Assembly: GCA_905221605.1 (NCBI GenBank)
Contig: CAJNDS010002534.1
Span: 204,501 to 268,500 of the forward strand
Length of the DNA: 64,000 nucleotides
Source of the DNA: Symbiodinium natans
Taxonomy: Eukaryota; Sar; Dinophyceae; Suessiales; Symbiodiniaceae
Direction: 5' to 3'
Both the position numbers and the translations under genes were made by a program. Positions 47,373-56,100 of this stretch are shown here, in pieces (the stretch's first letter is position 1; each line of letters begins with the position of its first letter). A model generated the notes under the pieces. The model made no database searches. It saw only the letters and a program-made list of their open reading frames with translations, and had not been told where the DNA came from.

Positions 47373-49125
47373 GCCCAAAACCCTTGGAATCAGTAAACCG
47401 TTTTTCATCGTTTTCGACGAGTTGATCTGAAGTTGGGCTGCTTCAGAGGTTTGTTGTTTAGCGGAGCATTGCTAGACAGGCAAGAATGCCTTGGCAATTG
47501 GCAGGCACCGGCAGCGCGCAGTTGGCCTCCTTTCGTATGTGATTTCGTGCACCCGTCCACAGGCGGGATAGGAGCATCTGGGGTAGTGACGGTCGTGGCT
47601 TCAAGATCCAAGGCATTCGAAACTCCGAGGCCCTCTGTTCCCTCCCACCTCGTGCTTTCCAAGATGAACTTTTGGCAGGACTTCGCGGAGGGCGGTCAGC
47701 TGAACACGGTAGGTCAGGCAGCCAGATCACTTCTGTGCCCAGCTGTGGTACAGAAGGGGTCAAGGCCATGCCATGTGGCCGAAAGTGTGCGTATATCTTC
47801 GTGACTGTATTCTTACATACCAGCCTACATGGTGCATCAGTTCCACTTCATAGACGGCTCTGTCTCGCACCTCATCCCAAATAATTAAGATATGTTTCAC
47901 TTTAGCCCGTCATGGACTGCACCCGGTTGGGCCACGAATTTCCAGGAGAAGCAGGTTTCTTGGATGGCCTGACCGTTGCAGTCGGTAGTTGGGGTCTAGG
48001 CTTCGCATGAAGGCAGATGGATGTAAGAGCCGACCGAAACGTTTGATTGTGAAATCTGTGAAGTTGTTCTGCATCTGAAACCGGGAGTCGTGGAACAAGG
48101 TGAAGCATCCTGAAAGACCTTTCCTTGCATCATGCATGAGCGGTTTGCTGGTGTGCGCTCCATCCAAGCTGCCCGGGGTCTTCTGGCAACTCAGAGGCTC
48201 CATGCTTAGAAATGCTGCACTGCGTAGCTGCAGCTTGTGCATGCTGCAGTTCTGGGTCATCGCCAGCCCTAGCAAGTACTTGCAAGACTATTGCGGGACA
48301 TCGGAGCTGGGCACGATGCAATGCTACCCAGAAGATGCGCTGCACGGCTGATAGCTTCTGGGGGGATATCCGCCGAGCGTTGACAACGCGCAGAGGGGAG
48401 CGGATCGACAGCTGTTCAAGCCCCTCACCTGCGCATGGCGCTCGCAGCCCACTTGCGCTGTTTGCGCAAAGCATGCTGCGTGGCTAGCAGCTACTAGCAC
48501 GCCATGAGGCAGCCACCTGCGCTGCGTTTTTGTCTCTCACTTCAGCACGTGCCGAGCCTATGAATGCCTGCAGAGCAGGGTCTTCGCTGCGCATGCGCAG
48601 CTGTAAGACTCAGATAAAACCCCCAGTTCTTGGCATTCATAGGTTCATGGGCATCCGATAGCACTCCGATAGCCAGGCTCCCGAAGGCCCGGAGGCGGGA
48701 AAAGCGTACACTCAAGCCCGGGAAGCGCTGAAGCGAAGCTACTGTGCCAGCCACTTGAGAGTTCGCTCTGCAACTTGCTACCTGGTGCTTCTGGCGCTCA
48801 AGACGCCAGACTTAGTGCCCTGGCTTAGGCCGCCGTGGGCTGCATTCCTTTGCTCAAAAGAACGTATGGTGAGTAGCAGCTCCTCAGCTCCTCCCATCGA
48901 CAGCGACAGGAGGCCTGGAGGGTTCCCGAATCAAGGATGACGCTTCTGATGTCAGCCCTGCATGTGTCGCTGGTTCCTTAGAAGACCGATGTCACCCAAT
49001 AGAATCTGAGCGGGCATTCATGTAGCCGCTGCGTTCACCTGCCAGTTCACTCAAGAGATGCCATTTGATCTCAAGGCGGCCGATACGCGAGTAGCATCCG
49101 CCAAGTGCACGTAGTGGGCAGAGTC
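47373..49125. other. intergenic, no gene recognised
   Basis: I searched for a third p25-alpha unit (TDADL and YTGxH words) and found none. One plus frame (about 47530-47710, containing FETPRPSVPSHLVLSKMNFWQDFAEGGQLNT) reads like coding and could be an exon of an unknown gene ending at GTAGGTC (about 47709), but the support is weak. Confidence 0.4.
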
Positions 49126-50327
49126 ATGGGGGCTGTCTCGTCTTCGGTCTCTTCTCTTTTCACCTGGAAGGGCCAGCGGAAGCAAGGCATTCTTCTCGTG
49201 GGCCTAGATGCCGCAGGGAAGACCACGATGCTGTACAAGATGAAAGCTGGTGAAGTCCAAGCCTTAGTTGAAAGCCCGGCGCTGCACAGAGCGTTTTGGT
49301 AGTACCGGCCTGTGTGCCGGGATCCGTAGGTGTTTCCATCCCATTTCCGTCTGTACCTCTGCTGACAGTCCAATCACAATCGCGAATTCTGGCTCCTTGG
49401 AGCTTGCAGGAGTTTTTGTTTGCAACCTCTTTGTCCTGAGCCCCCACATAAGAGCCTGCAGCTCGTGCCAAGGCCTTGGCATAAATTATCCCAGGCCATT
49501 TGAGCTTACAGCTTGCCCCCCCCCCCCCCCCCTCCCCCGAATCCTGTACAGCGGAAATCTGCAAGCAAGCCCTGTCTGCCGAGCCACCCTTCGGGGCCCT
49601 GGCTTGCGTTCGCCCAGCTCTCAAGTCCAGCTGCAAAGCTTCCCGTGGCAACGTCTGCCCCTTTTTACCACACAACTCTCATGCCAAATGTTTGGTGAAA
49701 CCCTCAGCTATACTGGAACTGACATGGCCGTTTGCCTTGAGTAAGGTCCGCACCACCATCCCTACAATTGGCATGGTTGTGGAGACACTTGAGATCCGTG
49801 GCAAGATGAACATCACGACAATGGTCGCGTTGGATGTTGGCGGTCGCGACAAGATTCGCCCTCTCTGGAGGCACTACTACCAGAACGTGGATGCGCTGGT
49901 GTTTGTGGTCGATTCCAATGACCGAGAGCGGCTAGAGGATGTGCGCCAGGAGCTTGACAAGTTGCTCCGTGAGGATGACCTTCTGGACAAGCCCATTCTT
50001 GTCTTTGCAAACAAGCAAGACCTGCCAAATTGCCTCAGAGTGCCGGAGCTTACTGACAAGCTCGGCCTCCATAACATCCGACACCGACGGTGGTACATCC
50101 AGGAGAGTGTGGCTACCGAAGGCAAGGGTGTGTACGAGGGGATGGAGTGGCTGTCATCAGAGTTGAACAGAGATCGCAGAAGTGACTCGGCAATGTGCAG
50201 TGCTCCGGCATCCCGAGGGCTTCCTGCCAAGGGTGTGGTGGCAAAGCCAGAGCACCCTGATGATGTCTCGACGGCCGACACAGAGGATGCCATCGCCAGG
50301 GCAGAGGTCATCACCTCACATCCGTGA
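49126..50327 (+). CDS. ARF-family small GTPase with C-terminal extension
   Basis: Exon 1 is 49126-49254 and exon 2 is 49746-50327, joined by a GT-AG intron (49255-49745) flanked by a GTCC duplication. The product is 236 residues, against about 180 for ARFs. Start chosen at MGAVSS, giving Gly2 for N-myristoylation as in ARFs. Motifs: P-loop GLDAAGKT (26-33), switch I TTIPTIG (46-52), G3 DVGGR (73-77), [17 protein letters not shown] (132-135), and [23 protein letters not shown] near the end of the G domain. The G3 position that is the catalytic Gln in ARFs (Q71 in ARF1) is Arg77, and the preceding Trp is Leu. A tail of about 50 residues follows, ending [18 protein letters not shown], shared with the second ARF-like gene. 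Role by family: membrane-bound GTP switch in vesicle coat recruitment. The lost Gln suggests altered GTP hydrolysis (inference). The intron contains a 17-C run. Confidence 0.95.
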
Positions 50328-51842
50328 AGTGGTGATACGTGGTAATACCGGCAATAGCCGCGAAGCCTAGTGGACTGTGAGGCATGCATTGTGTAGTGTG
50401 TGTGCCTCGCTGTTCATGTCCTTGAAGTGTACACGAGTTATTGGGCTGTGTACAGTTCCGCCCTCAAAAAGTCAGTCGCTTGGTGCTGTACATTGCAGTC
50501 AGCTTGCCCGCATAGTTTGTGCTGCGCAGGCCGTGGAGGATCGCCGAAAGACCTCAGCTTGGCTTGAATTTCACGAAGCATTGGCCGAATGTCAATCCAA
50601 GTGGTACACGGATCTGTCGCTTACGCTACTGTGAAAGTTGGAAATCTTGGCAGGAGCCGGAGGTGATGGCCTCGTTGAGGAATTCGTCGGTCAGTCAAAG
50701 GCTTTTTGAGGCAGACGAGCAGCTTGTCTGTGGCTGAGAATAAAAAGCGGGCTGGCTGTCAATCGCAGCATGGAAGATTCTCAGAGTCTTGCCTCCAAAA
50801 GGGTTCTTGTCAACCATGTAAAGCGGAAGCAATCCGTGAGCCATTTCTTGCCCAACTTTGGGTTGGCGTCTCATTCGAATTCATGGTTTTCGGGTTTGGA
50901 TGAGCGACACCCGTATCGTAACAGAGAGTCCAAGTGTAAAAAGAGGTATTTTAGATGAGTTCAGGTTTTAATTTTTGTTTCTACTAGTTATGAGCGCCGA
51001 TAGTTCATGAGACCAGTGGCAAATGAGCTGACCCCGATTCTCTCCACGCTTGGATGTGTCAGTTCATGAGAAGTGCGATGTGTGCAGATGTGTGTGCCTT
51101 CCGCTGAAAAAGGGGAGGCATAGAAGGCATAGACCAGAAGAAGCCTCAAACCCTAAACCCTAAACCCTAAGCTTGCCGGCCGTGTGCGAGTGTGAGAGTC
51201 GACACTTTAAGCTTCCCAGAGTTGCCATGCAGCCATGGAACGCCGCGAAACCCCTTTGGCTGTGGAGGACGTGGTCTTGGCCCTGCGGGGCGCATCTCTG
51301 ATCACGCAGGAGCTGTCACTTTGGGCCCCGTTTTCCCCGTAAACCTCCCCGTGTTTTTTGAGAGCGGAGGAGCCCTATCGGCCTTGTCAAAGTCTAAAGG
51401 AACTTTCCCTGCTCATGGGCCAGTGCGCTTCTGGGGTACATCCATGTAGATCCTGATGCCCGGAAGGGTCCGAAGGGCTGCCCTGACTTTCGGACAGGAG
51501 TGCGCGAGCGAAGAAAGCTATGAAGACGATCGTGCGTCTGTTCGAACGAGGTCACGCTCGTGCGCTCTTGGCTCCCTCATCATGTTCCCTGATTCTTGTC
51601 TGTGGGTTATGCTTGCTCTGGGACGGGTCGTGTACTGTAATCCTGCCACGCCTTGCTGCAGCGCATGCACTTGGTCGCAACGTAAAGAACTTCACTAGAA
51701 GTAGTCACCTGCAGCAGTGGGGTGATGGCATTCATTCCGAGGACAACAATGTGAGGAGGATATGGACAGCTCTCGCGGCTTGCCCGGAAAGTGGCCGGCG
51801 TTGGCATGTAACTGTCGATCCCCTTCCGTGGGGGCTGCTGAG
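50328..51842. other. intergenic or unrecognised intronic sequence
   Basis: No motif-bearing exon found. A CCCTAAA array of three units lies at 51148-51169. Earlier exons of the small membrane-protein gene ending at 51986 should lie in this stretch, but I could not place them. Confidence 0.45.
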
Positions 51843-51986
51843 GTGGTGCTGTTGCTAGGTTACATCGGCACAGTCTTCCTCTATAGATTGATCTTCATCC
51901 GCTTCTATGCCGCGGCGAATGAGGAAGTGCAGGCACGTGCCTTGCAAGAAGAAGAGGCAGAAGACGTCCTGTCAAAAATGCTGTGA
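51843..51986 (+). CDS. last exon of an unrecognised membrane protein
   Basis: After an AG-G acceptor (CTGAG, then GTGGTGCTG) the frame gives a hydrophobic helix, VVLLLGYIGTVFLYRLIFI, followed by a charged tail, RFYAAANEEVQARALQEEEA, ending EDVLSKML and a TGA at 51984-51986. This looks like a C-terminal transmembrane segment with an acidic cytosolic tail. Upstream exons are not identified. It lies between the two ARF-family genes on the same strand. The acceptor is inferred from the AG-G rule seen at other introns here; the frame is also open upstream of it to about 51736. Confidence 0.45.
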   Translation: MVLLLGYIGTVFLYRLIFIRFYAAANEEVQARALQEEEAEDVLSKML

Positions 51987-52343
51987 ATTCCAGGGGCCAG
52001 GAGCTTGCTAAAGAGAGAAGGAGAGGCAACAACACGAAATTAAAGTCCCCAGTTTCAAGCCACGCACACGTGTGAGCCCCACGCCTTGATCTCTAGGCCC
52101 GTGTCGGGACACGTTGGCGTTTTTCTTTTTGCAGTGCTGCAGGTTTGCTGGGGTACCTCCCCCGTTTCTTTGGGGGGGTACCTCGGGGCCCCTGGAGTTC
52201 TTCAATCATTTAGTTCTTAGACACTGCCGGCGTTGGTACATAAAAGTACTGAGCACTTCAAAAGGTCCACCGTCCGCATGGCGTGTCAGCGTGAAAGGGG
52301 GAAGCCTAGCCACCCCTCTTGGCCCTTGCTGCGACGCGAAGCC

Positions 52344-52988
52344 ATGGGCATAGCCTCTTCTTCCGGCAGGGCCAGCCAGGTTGTGGTGCTTGGCTTAGAC
52401 AATGCAGGCAAGACGACCCTGCTCCGCCACATGAAGGGAGACCTGAAATCCATATCCGGGCGCAATGCGATGAAGAGCGTTGAGGTTCAGAGCCCACATG
52501 GAAGCATGGCCCTCACGATGGCATCGTGGGATCTGGGTGGTCGAATCCCGGATCGTGCGCTTTGGCGGAAGTACTACAAGGACGCAGATGCACTTATCTT
52601 TGTTGTCGACAGCGCGGATCGAAGACGGCTGGAGGAAAGCCAAAACCAGCTCGAAGACCTCTTGAGGGAGGATGATCTGGTGGACAAGCCCCTCCTTGTG
52701 TACGCCAACAAGCAAGATTTGCCTCGGGCTCTGCCCGGCCCGGAGCTGGTAGAGTTCCTTGGCCTGAGGACTTTGAAGCGCCAATGGCATCTCCAAGAAA
52801 GTACCAGCAAGACAGGGGCAGGAATACTCGAGGGGCTGGCCTGGCTGTCCGACGCCACCTCTGCCAGTGTCAAGGAGGAGGTGTCTTCAACAAACTGCTT
52901 GATGTACGAGAAGCATGCCGACGACGTGTCGACAGCTGATACCGAAGATGCTGGCTCCAGGGCCGAAGTCATCAGTGAGTGCCCCTAG
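52344..52988 (+). CDS. divergent ARF-like GTPase with C-terminal extension, intronless
   Basis: A single frame of 214 residues. I start at MGIASSS (ATG at 52344), again giving a myristoylatable Gly2; the frame is open upstream, but that part is not ARF-like. P-loop GLDNAGKT (17-24), G3 WDLGGR (62-67), ALWRKYYKDADALIFVVDSADRRR, NKQD (122-125), and a final TGAGILEGLAWLS. Two unusual features: the switch I segment lacks the TTIPT motif, so the Mg-binding Thr is missing, and the G3 Gln is Arg67, as in the neighbour. The DKIRPLW interswitch motif is also lost. The tail, [16 protein letters not shown], matches that of the GTPase 2 kb upstream, so the two are tandem paralogs. It has no intron at the neighbour's intron site. 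It may be a nucleotide-binding but non-switching ARF relative (inference). Confidence 0.9.
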   Translation: MGIASSSGRASQVVVLGLDNAGKTTLLRHMKGDLKSISGRNAMKSVEVQSPHGSMALTMASWDLGGRIPDRALWRKYYKDADALIFVVDSADRRRLEESQNQLEDLLREDDLVDKPLLVYANKQDLPRALPGPELVEFLGLRTLKRQWHLQESTSKTGAGILEGLAWLSDATSASVKEEVSSTNCLMYEKHADDVSTADTEDAGSRAEVISECP

Positions 52989-53115
52989 ACATCTCAGCGA
53001 CCTTAAGCTGAGCGAGCCCAGCGTGACTTAAGAGGCGGAGGCCGACGGCTTCTTAGCTCGTTCAACTTCGTTCAATCGTTCAACCATCAAAAGGCTCCCG
53101 GGAGGCAATGTACAG

Positions 53116-56100
53116 ATGCCAGCGCCTGGCGGCAAAACAGATGTGCTGCGTGATTCGCAGGCAGGCATCGCGCCCGTGTTCGTGCCAACTCATGGCGGGT
53201 TTCTGCTCAAGTACTTTGAAAAAGGCAAAAACCAGGCTCTAGACAAGCAAAAGTCCTGTGATGGACAGGAGACAGACGTCTGGCTTGCCTTCGATAGCGT
53301 CGTGGATGTAATGTTTATCATCGACTTGTGGATTCAGTTCTTCTTCACGTACACCAACGAGTTTCTTGGCATCACCGTAGGATAATGCTTTCCCCTTTCT
53401 TTGCTCTAAGTCCTGACAGGGTTTCCCTTCAAAATGGTGTGGTAAGGTGCATCTGTTCATGTGATAAGCCTTGCAACTCAGGAAAGGGAAAGAGGCCTGG
53501 ACTCGTCATGATCTCCCAGATACACAGCGCCCAGTTTTCTATTGGCCAGGTATCTTCTCCAAGAAAAATTGCCTGCAGATACCTGACTGGCTGGTTTTGG
53601 GTCAACGCGCGGCCTGGCAGCGATAGAGTCCTGAGCTTCGCTGCATTGTGCTTGGCGTAGCATCGCGGCTCCTCACAAACCCCTCAGATCCCCTCAGGAT
53701 TTCATGCGTTCCAGAGAATGCCATGCACTCAGAGGGCCGAACGCACGATTCCATGCGAGGTTCAGTAGTTGAGAACACACACCTCGCTTGTTGTTCTGTT
53801 TAGACTGTGTTTGTCAAGTGCGTGTAGTTGAGCTGTGCGGTCAGATTGGCTCAAGGGGGCCCAAAGTGCGCCCCTCGAGCAGTAGGGATTGTAGGGGCCT
53901 AAAAAAACCAAGCCCTTCCTCTTAGCATGCAGAGGGGCAGGAAGGTCACGACTTGCTGGAGGTCGAATGAAGTAACCATTGCCAGAGACAGCTTCAATTC
54001 CATCGTGGCGCGGCAAAAGCTGGACGTTACGGAGGTCATGATGAGACACAGCAACATGGGCAGGCAGGCGGAGATGGGACCGGGTTGGTGTCCTTCGGGC
54101 TTGGTCTCCAGGCAGCTGGCAGAGGTTCTGGCGAAACGCCAGGGCGCGAGTGACAAGCTGCCACTGCGCTTGCAGGACGCGCGGGCCGCCAAGTATGCGC
54201 AAGGCATGCAAGGCATGCAAGGCGTGCAAGGCGTGCAAGGCGTGCAAGGCCCACCGGCTTCCGAAGCACCCGATTCGCCCAGAGGCCCAGTAGAAGCTCC
54301 CAAAGCCATCAGACCAACACTGCCGCAAGTTGCACCTGCTCCTTAATCTGCTTTGGAAAGTTTTTCTTAGTTCTGAGATTCGCTCGCCATTTTTGTAAGG
54401 GACGATCAAAATCACGATGTCTAACGAGTCTAGCATTGAGGCTCAGCTGGACTCAACCGACTTACCTTGGGCATCACCAGCGATGAGCCGGGGTACAGAA
54501 GTCCCCGACACCTCGCCGAGCACCAGAGGTGATCAGAAGGCCATACGCCAAGAGACACCGTCAATGCAGCCGCTCTCCGCCCGAGTGAGGCCGACGCCAC
54601 CTCCACCGTTGCCGCACAATCAGAGCCAGAATCAGGCCCCTCGACCCATGTCTGCCCAGTGCAAGGTCAACAGCCATGGCAAAGCCGCGAGCGGCGCAGT
54701 GCCGAATCCGAGAAATGCCAGAAGCACCTTCTCTTGGCGTCCGAATGAGCACAGCTTGCAGCGCAACAGCTTCAACTCCATGGTCGGAAAGTCGAGGCTT
54801 GATGTGACAGAGGTCATGATCCGTGATGCCAGCATGGGGCGCCAGGCAGAAATGGGGCCGACATGGTGTCCCGGTGGCCTAGCATCCAGGAAGATGGCGG
54901 AGGCTTTGTCTCAGCGCAGATGACCACCAAAGCAGACCTGTAAAAAAAGCAAACTCGCCCCCTAAGGGGACAGGTTTCTCCTTGACTGTCTTATGTATAG
55001 CGTGACCTTTCCAACAACCGCTGCAATCACCCGCAAGACAAAACACACGGCACAGGCAGAACTTTGCCGCGGTGGCTTCAAGATGCTGCTTAGGGCTAGC
55101 CGTGGTGAGAAGATGCAAGGATATGCCTGTGCCCTGAGTTGCGTGTGCTCTTGTCTGAGGCCGCGAGCGCTGTGTACGCTTTCTTCGCAGGCGAGGAAAG
55201 CCTCGAGGTGCGAAGTCGCGCAACGAAACCAAGCCCAGCCTACTGCGAATGAGTCTCGTGACTTGTGCAGGCAAACAACAGCCAGAAGACAGTTCGGCAT
55301 TTCAGCCGCATGCTAGTCCTGCCTTCAGAGACCTAGAGTTGTTCGAACCTGGACGAGGAACTTCAGGGAACGCAAAACGAACTCCAGTTGTCTCTAGAAG
55401 ACACAGCTGCTCGTAGCCAAGGCTCATGCGCATGCAACGCATGACAAAGATCGTCCGCATGCTGCGGCTGGCGAAGCATGCTTGAAAGTGATCGGTGGCA
55501 TCTGCCGTGATTGTGAACTGTTAAAGGCGCTTGTCGTAACCAAGGAAGCTAACGCAGCTGACCGAGCGGCTCAATCTCGATTCCTATATCCAGAGATATA
55601 AAGTGGTCGCGGTTCTGAATACTCTGTTTGGATTGATTTGGGTGGTGCACGTCATGGCCACTTAGCAGCAAGGACCCGCTTGAAGTAGGGGCAACAACCA
55701 GTTCACTTCGGTGACTTTCGGTGACTGAAGAATTCAGGCCTGTGGCTGGTATCTTTGTGCCACGTTGCATGAAGACCCACGGCTGACTTGGCTGGGTCGC
55801 CGCCTCGTGGGATTGAACGAGGACTCATCCAGAGTTACCCCCTATTTATCCCCAGCAAAGCATGGTCCTGTGGGGGCCTGCAGCATCGAGTGCAGTTCAC
55901 AGGACATGTTGCTGCACGGGGAGCCCTTCGAACAGTGGGCGCACGCGATGTACTTCATTTTCTCAGCGCTCTTGCAGCGAAGAGAGTGGTGATCAGTAGG
56001 CAGCAGCTTTTGCAGCGTGGGGCCAGTGGGGCCCTACAGCAGGCCTATGCAGGCCTACTTTAAGGGTTCTCGAGGGCTAGAGGTGTCTTGTCATGGTCCT

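Noticed and set aside
47400-48500. Third p25-alpha unit
   Set aside because: No TDADL, FTKL or YTGxH-like words in any plus frame.
53762-54436. 224-codon minus-strand ORF opposite the MGRQAEMGP pair
   Set aside because: Its repetitive Leu-His-Ala stretch is the complement of the 9-bp QGV repeat, and paralog conservation is in the plus frame.
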